Source: Streptomyces sp. NBC_00440
GTDB lineage: Bacteria; Actinomycetota; Actinomycetes; Streptomycetales; Streptomycetaceae
Length of the DNA stretch: 64,000 nucleotides
Assembly (NCBI RefSeq): GCF_036014215.1
Contig: NZ_CP107921.1
Coordinates: 4,150,001 to 4,214,000, forward strand
Direction of reading: 5' to 3'
The stretch's first letter is position 1. Each line of letters opens with the position of its first letter. Below the pieces are notes generated by a model. That model made no database searches, was not told the origin of the DNA, and saw only the letters and a list, made by a program, of their open reading frames with translations. Both the position numbers and the translations under genes were made by a program. Shown piece after piece: positions 8,818-17,327 of this stretch.

Positions 8818-11662
8818 GGCCGCCGCGGCCCCGGAGCCCGGTTCCGGGGTCTCCGTCCGGGCCGTGCGGGTGGCGGACGGCGTTCCGGCGGCCGACGGCG
8901 CTGTACCGGATCTGGGCGCGCTGACCTCGCTCCAGGTGCTGCGCGCCCTGGACAGCGGCCCGCGCGGGCTGACGGACGCGGTGGCCGACGCACGGCTGCG
9001 GCAGTTCGGCGAGAACACCCTGCCGGCCCGGCGGCCGGTTCCGTGGTTCGTACGGTTCCTGCGCAGCGTCCGGGACCCCTTCACGGCTGTGCTGCTCTGC
9101 CTCGGTGTGGTGTCGTCGCTGGTCGCGGCGTGGGGTACCGCCTGTGTGATCACCGCGCTCGTGGTGGTGAGCTGTGCGCTGCGCTCCGCGGGGGAGCACC
9201 GCGCCGACCGTTCGATGGCTGCGCTGCGGGAGCTGGTGGCCAGTACGGCGACGGTGCTGCGGCGCTCATCGGACGACGCGGCTCCGGTGGCCCGTGAGGT
9301 TCCGGTCGACCAGCTGGTGCCAGGCGACGTGGTCCGGCTGGGCCCCGGCGATCTGGTGCCCGCCGATCTGCGGCTGCTGCGGGCCGTCGGTCTGAGCGTG
9401 AACCAGGCGGTGCTCACGGGGGAGTCGGCCGCGGTCGCCAAGTCGGCCGCCGATGTTCCGGTATCCGGTCGCCTGTCTGTCCCCCCGCCCGGCCCCGTGT
9501 CTGTCCCGGTGTCCGGCCCCGTGTCTGTATCTGTCCCCGCATCTGTCCCCGTGTCTGTCCCCGTGCAGGCGTCCGGCGACACCGGGTTCGACCGTGCGCA
9601 TCTCTGCTTCCAGGGCAGCAGCGTCGTCTCGGGCAGCGGCAGCGGCGTCGTGGTGGCGACGGGGGCGCTGACGAGGTTCGCCGCCGGGCACGGGGCGGCC
9701 GGGCCGCGCGGGCCGAGCGCCTTCGACCGGTCGGTGCACGGTATTTCGTGGATCCTGATCCGGTTCATGCTGCTCACTCCGCCGCTGGTGCTGATGGCGA
9801 ACGCGGCGCTGCGCGGGCGGGGGCTGGAGACGCTGCCGTTCGCGGTCGCTGTGGCGGTCGGGCTGACGCCCGAGATGCTCCCGGTGATCGTCACGAGCTG
9901 TCTGGCGCGCGGCGCCTCCCTGCTCGCCCGCGACCACGGGGTGATCGTCAAACGGCTGCCGGCGCTGCACGATCTGGGCGCGGTGGATGTGCTGTGCCTG
10001 GACAAGACGGGAACGCTCACCCAGGACCTGCCCGTTGTCGACCGGGCGCTGGACGCGGACGGCGCGGACGACCGCGACGTGCTGCACTGGGCCGCGGTCA
10101 ATGCCTGGTGGACCCTCCAACTGGCCGACCTGCCCGCCCCCGACCCGCTCGACGAGGCGCTGCTCGATGCGTCCGGTGGTTCCGGCGATTCAGGTGGCTT
10201 CGGTGGTTCAGGTGGCTCCAGTGGTTCCGGAGGCTTCGGCGGTTCCGGAGGCGAGGAGTTCCTGCCGTACGAGGGGATCGCCGCGCTGCCGTTCGATCCG
10301 GTGCGGCGCATGGCGACCGCCGTCGTACGCCGTCCCGGCCGGCTCGGCGTCGACACCCTCGTGGTGAAGGGCGCTGTCGAGAACGTATTGGAGCGGTGCG
10401 CGCTCGACGCGGCGGAGCGGGAGCGGCTGCTCGCGGCGGCCGGCGAGCACGTACGGAACGGGGCCCGGCTGCTGGCCGTCGCGACCGCCGAGCGCCCGGC
10501 GCGCAAGCGGGCGTACACCGCTGCCGACGAGCGTGGCCTCAGCTTCCGCGGCTTTGTGACCCTGCGCGACGCGCTGGTGCCGAGCGCCGCTGACGCGCTG
10601 CCCGCGCTCGCCGGGATGGGCGTGACGGTGAAGGTTGTCACGGGCGACCACCCCGGTACCGCTGCCCGTGCCTGCCAGGAGCTGGGGCTCGAACCGGGGA
10701 CCGTGCTCACCGCCAGGGACGTGGACGCGCTCACGGACGGCCAACTGGCCTCGGCGGTACGTGACACGGCCGTCTTCGCCCGCTGCACCCCCGAGCACAA
10801 GGCGCGGATCGTCCGCGCGCTCCGGGCCGACGGCCGCGTCTGCGGATTCCTCGGTGACGGGGTCAACGATCTGCCCGCCCTGCACGCGGCGGATGTCGGG
10901 ATCTGCCCGCGCGATGCGGTCGACGTGGCGCGGGAGGGCGCGGATGTGGTGCTCGCCGAGCACGCGAAGGACCTCTCGGCCGTCGAACACGCGCTGACGG
11001 CCGGACGCCACAGCAGCGGCAACATCGCGACGTATCTGCGCATCACGCTCTCGTCCAACCTCGGCAACGTCATCGCGATGCTCGCCGCCGGTCTGCTGCT
11101 GCCGTTCCTGCCGATGCTTCCGGCGCAGGTGCTGGTGCAGAACCTCTGCTTCGACGCGGCGCAGCTCGCGTTCGCCTACGACCGGCCGGCCCCCGGGGTG
11201 CTGAGCCGCCCCGCCACCCTGCGCTCCCGGGACTTCCTCCGCTTCATCACCGGGTTCGGCGCGCTCAACGCGGTCGCCGACCTCGCGACGTTCGGTGTGC
11301 TGGCGCTGGCTGTGCACGGCCCCGGAGGCCCGGACAGCGAGACGGTGTTCCACTCCGGCTGGTTCGTGGAGAACCTGCTGACCCAGTCGCTGGTGATGCT
11401 CCTGCTGCGTACGGGGCGCCGGGCCGCCGAACGCGGCGGGACCAGTCCGGTCCGCTGGGCGGCGGCCGCTCTCGCCACCGCCGGACTGCTGCTCCCGCTC
11501 TCGCCGCTGGGGCCGCTGCTGGGCATGGCGGCGCTGCCCGCGCTCTACTATCCGCTGCTCGTGGTGGTGCTCGGCCTGTACGCGTGGGGGCTCGGGACGG
11601 CCAGGCGCCGGTACGACGGCCGGCGGTACGACGGCTGCCGGCAGGACAGCCGCCGCACGTAA
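8801..11662 (+). CDS. MgtA-like P-type cation ATPase with low-complexity inserts
   Basis: About 953 residues with the full P-type ATPase set: actuator TGES (in VNQAVLTGESAAV), phosphorylation site DKTGTLT, ATP-binding domain, and hinge GDGVNDLPAL. The N-terminal QFGENTLP...PFTAVLLCLG and the six C-terminal membrane segments match the Mg2+-importing MgtA/MgtB group best; substrate is inferred. Two low-complexity inserts are unusual: a Pro/Val/Ser run after the TGES domain (about nt 9465-9570) and a Gly/Ser/Phe run in the nucleotide domain (about nt 10173-10257). The start is uncertain: GTG 8801 overlaps the arsR stop, and GTG 8765 is also in frame. Confidence 0.85.
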   Translation: MGQAPEAAAAPEPGSGVSVRAVRVADGVPAADGAVPDLGALTSLQVLRALDSGPRGLTDAVADARLRQFGENTLPARRPVPWFVRFLRSVRDPFTAVLLCLGVVSSLVAAWGTACVITALVVVSCALRSAGEHRADRSMAALRELVASTATVLRRSSDDAAPVAREVPVDQLVPGDVVRLGPGDLVPADLRLLRAVGLSVNQAVLTGESAAVAKSAADVPVSGRLSVPPPGPVSVPVSGPVSVSVPASVPVSVPVQASGDTGFDRAHLCFQGSSVVSGSGSGVVVATGALTRFAAGHGAAGPRGPSAFDRSVHGISWILIRFMLLTPPLVLMANAALRGRGLETLPFAVAVAVGLTPEMLPVIVTSCLARGASLLARDHGVIVKRLPALHDLGAVDVLCLDKTGTLTQDLPVVDRALDADGADDRDVLHWAAVNAWWTLQLADLPAPDPLDEALLDASGGSGDSGGFGGSGGSSGSGGFGGSGGEEFLPYEGIAALPFDPVRRMATAVVRRPGRLGVDTLVVKGAVENVLERCALDAAERERLLAAAGEHVRNGARLLAVATAERPARKRAYTAADERGLSFRGFVTLRDALVPSAADALPALAGMGVTVKVVTGDHPGTAARACQELGLEPGTVLTARDVDALTDGQLASAVRDTAVFARCTPEHKARIVRALRADGRVCGFLGDGVNDLPALHAADVGICPRDAVDVAREGADVVLAEHAKDLSAVEHALTAGRHSSGNIATYLRITLSSNLGNVIAMLAAGLLLPFLPMLPAQVLVQNLCFDAAQLAFAYDRPAPGVLSRPATLRSRDFLRFITGFGALNAVADLATFGVLALAVHGPGGPDSETVFHSGWFVENLLTQSLVMLLLRTGRRAAERGGTSPVRWAAAALATAGLLLPLSPLGPLLGMAALPALYYPLLVVVLGLYAWGLGTARRRYDGRRYDGCRQDSRRT

Positions 11663-11770
11663 GCGAGTTGACGGTTCACGGTGCTGGTCGGCTGCCCGTC
11701 ACCGGCTGGGCCCCGTGCCGGCGGCCTGGGCCGCTCGTCCGCGGGACGTGTTTCATCCGCAGGCCGTGTC

Positions 11771-13489
11771 TCATCCGTAGGACACGTTGCTGCACGGTCC
11801 GTCGGCCGCGGAGCGGGCGCCGGATGCCACGGAGGAGGGCAGCGAAGAGGGGGAGGACGCTCCGGACGCCGCTGCGGGGTCGCTGCTCGGCGTTGCTGAG
11901 GGGTTGTCGGCGTAGACCTGGCCCAGCGTCACGGTGATCCCGGCGCTCTGCGTACCGGCGGCGGCGTCCGCCTCCTGGACCGTCGCTCCCACGAAGAGCC
12001 TCGCCACGGTCTCGGCTCCGCTCCGCCGGCCGGGCCCGTAGGTGATGACGGTGGATGTGTGGTCCTGGGTGCCGGCCGTCGCCGTCCCGTCGATGGTGAA
12101 GCCGTGGTCCCTGAGGGTCTGGGCGGCGCGGGCCGCGAGGCCGGTGACGGTGGTGCCGTTCTGGACGGTGACGGCGATTCCGGCGCCGGAGACGGGCCCT
12201 GCGGGGCTCGGTGTCGTCGAGGGGGCGGGGGAGGGGTTCTTGCCGTTCTTGTGGTCCTTGCCGCTGGCGTCCTTGCCGTCGATCGTCCGGTCGGCCCGCA
12301 GATCGGACCAGAGGACGCTCGCGGCCGGTTCGACCATCGCGACGCGCGCACCCTGGTACCGCCAGGGGATGGTGACGAACTTGGTGTTGTGCAGATCGAT
12401 GCTCTTCAGCGACATCACGAACGAGAGCAGCTTGTCGGCTGTCGAGAGTCCCGGGTCGACGGTCAGCGAATGGGTGGCAGCATCGGCGAGGGGCAGCAGC
12501 TTGGTGGGCGTGAACCCGTCGTCCTTCACCTTCTTGATCAAGGAGGAGACGAAGGCCTGCTGGCGTTTGATCCGTCCGATGTCGGAGCCGTCACCGATTC
12601 CGTGCCTGATCCGTACGTAGTCGAGCGCCTTCTGCCCGGACACGCTCTGCTCGCCCTTGGCGAAGAGGAGCTTGCCGCGGGTGGTGCGGTTCGGGTCGAG
12701 ATCCCCCTGGTAGATGTTCTGCGGCAGGCACACCTGGACGCCGCCGACGACGCCGGTCAGTTTCGAGAAGCCCTCGAAGTCGACGACGACGGTGTGGTCG
12801 ATGCGCAGACCGGTGAGCTTCTCCACCGTGTTCTGGGTGCAGGCGGGGTTGCCCTTGAGGGTCTGGCCGACGGAGTAGGCCGCGTTGAACATCGTGTTGG
12901 GCTGCGGCTTGGTCCAAGTGCCGTCGGGCAGCTTGCAGGACGGGATGGTGACGAGGGTGTCGCGGGGGATGGAGACGGCGATCGCGTGTTTGTGGTCGGC
13001 GTAGACGTGCAGCACGAACGCCGTGTCGGAGCGGCCCACGTCGTTCTTGTCGCCGCCGCCCAGGGCGCTGTTGCCGCCGGTGCGCGAGTCCGAGCCGATG
13101 ACCAGCACGTTCTGGCCCTTGGTCGAGGATGCGGGGCGGTCGGCGGAGATTCCGTCCGAGCTGAAGGAGTTGATGTTTCCGTTCAGCCGGAGGTAGACCC
13201 ACCCGGCGCCCGCGGTGGCCAGCACCAGAAGGGCCACGGCTATGGCGATCAGGAGCCGTGCGCGACTGCGCTTCTGGCGCTTCCGGCGCTTGGTTCCCCG
13301 GACTGTGCCGTGGGCGCCACCTCGGTGGGGCGGTCCGTGGCCTGTTGTCCCATGACCCGTTGTTCCGTGGCCCGTCGTCCCGTGGTTCGCGTGGTCGTTG
13401 GCAGTGTTCTTCTCGCCGTTCCTCGCCCCTCTGCGTGTGGGCCGGGGGATCCGCTCGTTGCCGCGTGTGGTCCGATCGCTCGTTTTCAT
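11771..13489 (-). CDS. LytR-CpsA-Psr (LCP) family cell-wall glycopolymer ligase
   Basis: A 572-residue membrane protein that would transfer teichoic-acid-like or other glycopolymers onto peptidoglycan. A cytoplasmic N-terminus (residues ~1-75) contains a His/Gly/Thr repeat (TTGHG three times) and a Lys/Arg patch, followed by one membrane segment (LLIAIAVALLVLATAGAGWV). The LCP domain lies at about residues 130-370 with VLVIGSDSR, AVSIPRDT and YVRIRHGIGDGSDIGRIKRQQ. A C-terminal LytR_C domain follows at about 445-540, then a Ser/Ala/Pro-rich tail. I chose ATG 13489 (MKTSDRTTR); no strong ribosome-binding site is seen there. It is divergent from tatA. Confidence 0.88.
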   Translation of the reverse strand: MKTSDRTTRGNERIPRPTRRGARNGEKNTANDHANHGTTGHGTTGHGTTGHGPPHRGGAHGTVRGTKRRKRQKRSRARLLIAIAVALLVLATAGAGWVYLRLNGNINSFSSDGISADRPASSTKGQNVLVIGSDSRTGGNSALGGGDKNDVGRSDTAFVLHVYADHKHAIAVSIPRDTLVTIPSCKLPDGTWTKPQPNTMFNAAYSVGQTLKGNPACTQNTVEKLTGLRIDHTVVVDFEGFSKLTGVVGGVQVCLPQNIYQGDLDPNRTTRGKLLFAKGEQSVSGQKALDYVRIRHGIGDGSDIGRIKRQQAFVSSLIKKVKDDGFTPTKLLPLADAATHSLTVDPGLSTADKLLSFVMSLKSIDLHNTKFVTIPWRYQGARVAMVEPAASVLWSDLRADRTIDGKDASGKDHKNGKNPSPAPSTTPSPAGPVSGAGIAVTVQNGTTVTGLAARAAQTLRDHGFTIDGTATAGTQDHTSTVITYGPGRRSGAETVARLFVGATVQEADAAAGTQSAGITVTLGQVYADNPSATPSSDPAAASGASSPSSLPSSVASGARSAADGPCSNVSYG

Positions 13490-13634
13490 CTGCGCGCTTT
13501 CATTCGTCCGTCCGTACAAGAGGGGACGAACGGCCCCATCCCATGGTTGTACAGTTGCGCAATGTAGCAAGCTTTCCTGAAGATGCTTCCGGCGGTACGA
13601 ACCGTCGACCGACGAGAAGAAGGGTGGGGTGGAC

Positions 13635-13967
13635 ATGCTCCGCAATGGTCTGGAGCCCTGGCACCTGCTCATCGTGGCGATCGTGGTCATGGTGATGTTC
13701 GGCTCGAAGAAGCTGCCCGACACCGCCCGCGCGCTGGGCAAGTCGATGCGCATTCTCAAGAGCGAGGCGAAGGCGATGAAGGAGGACGGGAGCGACGGGA
13801 GCGGCGGGACGGCCTCGCCGGCTTCTCCGGCTGCTCGCACCGCTCCCGCCTCCGAGCCGGAAGCGGCCGCGGGTGCGGCACATTTGGTGGAGTCGGTGGA
13901 GCCTTCGGGTGTGACTCTGGCGTCGGAGTCGGCGACTTCCGTTCAGCAGGCGCCGAAGGTGATCTGA
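13635..13967 (+). CDS. tatA: TatA/TatE-family twin-arginine translocase subunit
   Basis: A 110-residue protein with one N-terminal membrane helix ([22 protein letters not shown]), the conserved F-G-x-K-K-L-P-D hinge, and an amphipathic helix ([19 protein letters not shown]), as in pore-forming Tat subunits. A Ser/Ala/Glu-rich cytoplasmic tail follows. It stands alone rather than next to tatC, so it is probably a second TatA paralogue in this genome. ATG 13635 and GTG 13629 are both possible starts; a GGGTGGGGTGG tract lies just upstream. A strong hairpin follows the gene. Confidence 0.88.
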   Translation: MLRNGLEPWHLLIVAIVVMVMFGSKKLPDTARALGKSMRILKSEAKAMKEDGSDGSGGTASPASPAARTAPASEPEAAAGAAHLVESVEPSGVTLASESATSVQQAPKVI

Positions 13968-14028
13968 GTCGACTCCGCGGAGTCGGGGGCTCAGGGGCTC
14001 GGGGCTCGGGGGCTCAGGGGGGCTTCGG

Positions 14029-14042
14029 GTTTCACGTGAAAC
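14029..14042. promoter_or_regulatory. parS-like ParB-binding site 1
   Basis: GTTTCACGTGAAAC is a perfect 14-bp palindrome identical to the core of the Streptomyces parS consensus as I recall it. It lies between tatA and azoR and overlaps the left arm of the terminator that follows. Such sites cluster around oriC and load ParB for chromosome segregation. Confidence 0.8.
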
Positions 14043-14075
14043 CCCCGCGCGGCTGATGTGAGCTGCGCGGGGGTT
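14040..14075. terminator. Terminator hairpin between convergent tatA and azoR
   Basis: AACCCCCGCGCGGCT pairs with AGCTGCGCGGGGGTT (one mismatch) around a six-base GATGTG loop. The genes on both sides end here, so it probably acts in both directions. Confidence 0.75.
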
Positions 14076-14182
14076 CTGAGTCTGCCGTTCCGGTGCGTAC
14101 GGCCTCTGTACGTACTGCTTTTGTGGGGCACCGCTTCTGTGGGGTACCGCCTCTGTGCATGCCGGACCGGCGGTGCCGTCCG

Positions 14183-14797
14183 TCAGGCCGCGAAACGCGC
14201 GGCAAGTGCCTTGGCCTTCGACGCCGCCTCGTCGAGTGCCCTGGCGCGAGAGGTCTCGGCGAGCGGGACGAGTTCGGCCATGGCGGGCTGCGAAGCGGCC
14301 AGGGTCAGCTCGGGGACTATGAAGTCGACCTCGGCACCGAACATCGCCGTGAGGAGCTTCTCCAGGTAGTTCTGGACGAACTCGAAGCCCTCCCGGGGAG
14401 TTCCGGGAGCGTAGGAGCCACCGCGGCTGGCTACGACCGTGAACGGGGTACCGGCCAGCGGGCTGTCCGCGCCGCCGCCGTTGTGGCCGGCGATGATCGC
14501 GTGATCGAGCCAGGCCTTGAGGGTCGAGGGGATCGAGAAGTTGTACATCGGGGCGCCGATCAGCACGGCGTCCGCCTCGGCGAGCTCGTTGGCGAGTTCG
14601 GCGCGGAGGGGGGAATCGGCGCCCGCGGCCGCGGCGGCGGCGTCCAGGTGCGGCAGCGGGTGAGCGGCGAGATCGCGGTAGACGACCACGCCCTCGGGGT
14701 GCTGTTCCCGCCAGGCGTTCACGAAGACGGCGGTGACGTCACGTGACGCGGAGCCCTGCGGGAAGACGGCGGAGTCGATGTGCAGAAGGGTGGCCAT
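14183..14797 (-). CDS. azoR: FMN-dependent NADH-azoreductase (AzoR family)
   Basis: A 204-residue flavodoxin-fold oxidoreductase that reduces azo compounds and quinones with NAD(P)H. Family features are LLHIDSAVFPQGSASRDVT at the N-terminus (FMN phosphate loop), APMYNFSIPSTLKAWLDH in the middle, and VVASRGGSY in the third flavin loop. The start ATG 14797 has GGAG seven bases upstream. It is divergent from an HxlR regulator, a common arrangement in which the regulator senses reactive electrophiles or quinones and represses the reductase gene. Confidence 0.9.
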   Translation of the reverse strand: MATLLHIDSAVFPQGSASRDVTAVFVNAWREQHPEGVVVYRDLAAHPLPHLDAAAAAAGADSPLRAELANELAEADAVLIGAPMYNFSIPSTLKAWLDHAIIAGHNGGGADSPLAGTPFTVVASRGGSYAPGTPREGFEFVQNYLEKLLTAMFGAEVDFIVPELTLAASQPAMAELVPLAETSRARALDEAASKAKALAARFAA

Positions 14798-14907
14798 GTC
14801 GTTCTCCAGTAAGCGTGAAGCGTGAGTGGGGCGTGATCCTGAAATCCATGCGTACCTATCATAAGCATAGTCCCTTACTTTTCCGCAGTTACTCACGGGA
14901 GTGGTCC

Positions 14908-14918
14908 GTACTCAGTAC
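14908..14918. promoter_or_regulatory. Candidate HxlR operator
   Basis: GTACTCAGTAC is an 11-bp perfect palindrome ten bases before the HxlR start, in the azoR-hxlR divergent promoter region. Short palindromes of this size are typical for HxlR factors; binding is inferred. Confidence 0.45.
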
Positions 14919-14927
14919 TCTGGGGGC

Positions 14928-15275
14928 ATGGCGGAACACAGCGAGCGGGCGTGCAAGCAGGTCGGCGGAGCGATCACGCGCGTCTTCGAGCTGCTGGGCA
15001 AGCGCTGGACCGGGCTGATCGTGGCCGTACTGATGCAGCAGCCGGTGTACTTCGCGGATCTCCGGCGGGCCATTCCCGGTATCAGCGAGCGGATGCTCTC
15101 CGACCGGCTGACCGAGCTCGCGGCGGCAGGACTGCTCGTGCGCGAGGTGGACGAAGGCCCCCCGCTGCGCGTCTCCTACCGGCTGACCGAGGCGGGCAAG
15201 GCGCTGGAGCCCGCTCTCAAGGAGCTCGGGCTGTGGGCGGAGGCGCACCTCCCGGGTGCGGGCGGCCCCTGCTGA
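14928..15275 (+). CDS. HxlR-family winged-helix regulator
   Basis: A 115-residue DNA-binding protein with the HxlR signature: VFELLGKRWTGLIVAVLMQQPVYFADLRRAIPGISERMLSDRLTELAAAGLLVREV, then the wing LRVSYRLTEAGKALEPAL. The cysteine near the N-terminus (SERACKQVGG) could be a redox or electrophile sensor, as in related QorR/HypR-type factors. I chose ATG 14928 because family members start about eight residues before this cysteine. It is divergently transcribed from azoR, the likely target. Confidence 0.9.
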   Translation: MAEHSERACKQVGGAITRVFELLGKRWTGLIVAVLMQQPVYFADLRRAIPGISERMLSDRLTELAAAGLLVREVDEGPPLRVSYRLTEAGKALEPALKELGLWAEAHLPGAGGPC

Positions 15276-15305
15276 TCAGGCCCTTCTGATCAAGTTCTGA
15301 CCAGG

Positions 15306-15330
15306 CCCACCCCACCCCACCCCACCCCAA
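15306..15330. repeat. CCCAC tandem pentanucleotide repeat
   Basis: Four exact CCCAC units and a fifth CCCAA in the short gap between hxlR and the convergent marR. No gene is affected. Confidence 0.8.
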
Positions 15331-15388
15331 CCTGTCGACCGCTCCAACCTGGTGTGGCTCGGCGCGGGCAGGAGGCGCGGGACGGTCC

Positions 15389-15832
15389 TCAGCTCAACTC
15401 CGCCGAGTTGTACCGCAGTAGATAGGTCGCGAAGCGGTCGAGGTCCTCTTCAGTCCAGTCCGCCAGCCGGTCGCGAACGGCCGCGCGCCGGCTGCCCTGG
15501 GACGAGGCGAGTTTTCTCGTACCGGCTTCGGTGGGGTGGAGTACCTGCACCCGCTGGTCGTCGGCGGCGGGGCGCCGCTCGACCAGGCCGAGTTTCTCCA
15601 GCACCGCGAGCTGGCGGCTGACCGTGGATTTGTCCAGCATGTAATGCGCCGCGAGATCGGTCGCGCGGCAGCCCTGGCTGTCGTCGATGTGCGCGAGCAG
15701 GGTGTACGAGACCAGGGGCAGCTCGGGGTGGAGGCGGGCGGCCGTAGCGCGGGCGCGCCGGGCGAACGCCGTCAGCTCGCGTTGGATCGTGTCGACGGAC
15801 GCGTCGTGGTCCCGGGGGTCTTTGCCGGTCAT
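15389..15832 (-). CDS. MarR-family regulator
   Basis: A 147-residue winged-helix protein with the MarR layout: LVSYTLLAHIDDSQGCRATDLAAHYMLDKSTVSRQLAVLEKLGLVERRPAADDQRVQVLHPTEAG. The ATG at 15832 follows an AGGAGG ribosome-binding site. Two inverted repeats sit immediately upstream, between this gene and the divergent membrane protein, so it probably represses both. The ligand is not evident. Confidence 0.92.
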   Translation of the reverse strand: MTGKDPRDHDASVDTIQRELTAFARRARATAARLHPELPLVSYTLLAHIDDSQGCRATDLAAHYMLDKSTVSRQLAVLEKLGLVERRPAADDQRVQVLHPTEAGTRKLASSQGSRRAAVRDRLADWTEEDLDRFATYLLRYNSAELS

Positions 15833-15852
15833 GTTTTGCCCTCCTAGGTATT

Positions 15853-15894
15853 AGTTGTATAGTACAACTCAAATAGAAGTTGTAAAAGCCAACT
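15853..15894. promoter_or_regulatory. Two MarR operators in the marR/membrane-protein divergent region
   Basis: AGTTGTA-TAG-TACAACT (15853-15869) is a perfect 7-3-7 palindrome. AGTTG...CAACT (15878-15894) repeats its outer five bases with the same 17-base length. Centre-to-centre spacing is 25 bp. The stretch is strikingly AT-rich for this genome and also must contain both promoters. Confidence 0.75.
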
Positions 15895-15924
15895 AGTGTC
15901 CTCACGCAGCAGGAGAGGTGTCCG

Positions 15925-17082
15925 ATGTCCGCAGGCCCCACGAACGGTGCCGTCAGTACGGGGGCTGCTCTGCGCCATGTCCTCGGCCATCTCGTCACGC
16001 CCCTGCTGATGTGCATCGGGATGGGCCTGGCGTATCTGGGGGCGTTCCACTCTCCGCAGCCGCATGAACTGCGGGTCGCTGTCGTCGGCTCCGGGCCGAG
16101 CGCCCAGGTGCTGGCGCAGACGCTGCACGACAAGGGTGATGGTGCGCTGGATGTCCGTACCGTCCCGGACCGCGGCAGTGCGGTCCAGCAGCTGAAGGAC
16201 CAGGACGTGTACGGCGCCTTCGTGCCGAACCGCACGAGCCCCGAACTGGTCGTCGCCTCGGCGTCGTCCGACACCACGGCCACGGCGGTGGAGAAGGTGT
16301 TCACGCAGGTCGCGGCCCAGCAGGGTGAACCGCTCAAGGTGACCGACGTGGCGCCGACAGCGAGCGGTGACCCTACGGGACAGGGCATCTTCTTCCTGCT
16401 GGTCGCGCTGAGCATCGGCTCGTACGCCTCGGTCGCGGTGATCGGCGGAGCCGGAGGGGTGCTTCCGCTGCGGATCAGGGCGCTGCTGGCACTCGGGACT
16501 TCACTGGTGGTCAGCGCGATCGGTGCCGCCTTCGCCGGGCCGGTGTTCCATCTGGTCGACCACGGACTCCTCGGGGTCTGGGCCATGGCGTGGATCTACT
16601 CGGCAGGCATCCTGCTCGTCGGTGTGGGTCTGCACACCTTCCTGAAGCGGTGGACGACGCTCGGTGTGATGGTGCTGTTCGTGATGCTCAACTTCACGAG
16701 TTCCGGCGGGATCTTCCGGCCCGAGCTGCAGCCCGGATTCTTCGGTGCGCTGCACGCCTTCTGGAACGGCGCGGGCTTTGTGGAGGGTGTGCGCAGCCAT
16801 GTGTACTTCGGTGGCCACGGCCTCGGCGGCAACGTGCTGGTCCTGGCCTTCTGGCTGCTGGCGGGGCTGGTCGTGATGGGTGTTGCGGGGCTGGTCGAGG
16901 CAGGCCGCCGGAGGTCGGCCGCGCGGAACGTCGCGTGGACGGTCCCGGCAGTGGAGACCCCGCAGGGGGCAGCAGCAGAGGCGGCCGAAGAGAAGGCCGA
17001 AGTGGGAGTCGAAGCGGGAGCCGAGGAGGAAGTCGAGGAGGAAGCCGAGGAGGAGGAGTTGGAAGAAGCGGTGGGAGTGTGA
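15925..17082 (+). CDS. YhgE/Pip-like (ABC-2-type) membrane protein
   Basis: A 385-residue membrane protein. One segment near residues 22-44 is followed by an extracytoplasmic domain (~45-150; ELRVAVVGSGPSAQVLAQTL), then about five more segments (residues ~155-330), the architecture of YhgE/Pip and DUF3533 proteins related to ABC-2 exporters. No ATPase gene is adjacent. The C-terminal 50 residues are dominated by Glu (EEEVEEEAEEEELEE). It is divergent from the MarR gene and shares its operators, so it is probably an inducible export or stress-membrane function. Substrate unknown. Confidence 0.75.
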   Translation: MSAGPTNGAVSTGAALRHVLGHLVTPLLMCIGMGLAYLGAFHSPQPHELRVAVVGSGPSAQVLAQTLHDKGDGALDVRTVPDRGSAVQQLKDQDVYGAFVPNRTSPELVVASASSDTTATAVEKVFTQVAAQQGEPLKVTDVAPTASGDPTGQGIFFLLVALSIGSYASVAVIGGAGGVLPLRIRALLALGTSLVVSAIGAAFAGPVFHLVDHGLLGVWAMAWIYSAGILLVGVGLHTFLKRWTTLGVMVLFVMLNFTSSGGIFRPELQPGFFGALHAFWNGAGFVEGVRSHVYFGGHGLGGNVLVLAFWLLAGLVVMGVAGLVEAGRRRSAARNVAWTVPAVETPQGAAAEAAEEKAEVGVEAGAEEEVEEEAEEEELEEAVGV

Positions 17083-17211
17083 GTCGACTGGGGAGCACCT
17101 CCGCCCGCGCCTCGTCCACGCTGAACCGCGCCTCTGCCCGCGCTGAACCGCATCCCCTCCCGCACCGAACTGCCCCCCTCCCGCGCTGAACCGCACTGCT
17201 GTACAGCTGAG

Positions 17212-17238
17212 TTGTCCACAACCGGGCAGTTGTCCACA
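17212..17238 (+). promoter_or_regulatory. Two DnaA-box 9-mers, 18 bp apart
   Basis: TTGTCCACA occurs at 17212-17220 and again at 17230-17238 on the same strand, in the 245-base gap before the DUF2252 gene. This is the preferred Streptomyces DnaA box as I recall it. Function outside oriC (titration or regulation) is inferred. Confidence 0.55.
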
Positions 17239-17327
17239 GGCTTGAACGGGTTCTGGCTGACGGCGGTACGGTCGTCGGCAGTCGGTGTTGATCGAAAGCG
17301 CCGGTGCTGATCGAGAGCGGGGGCTCC

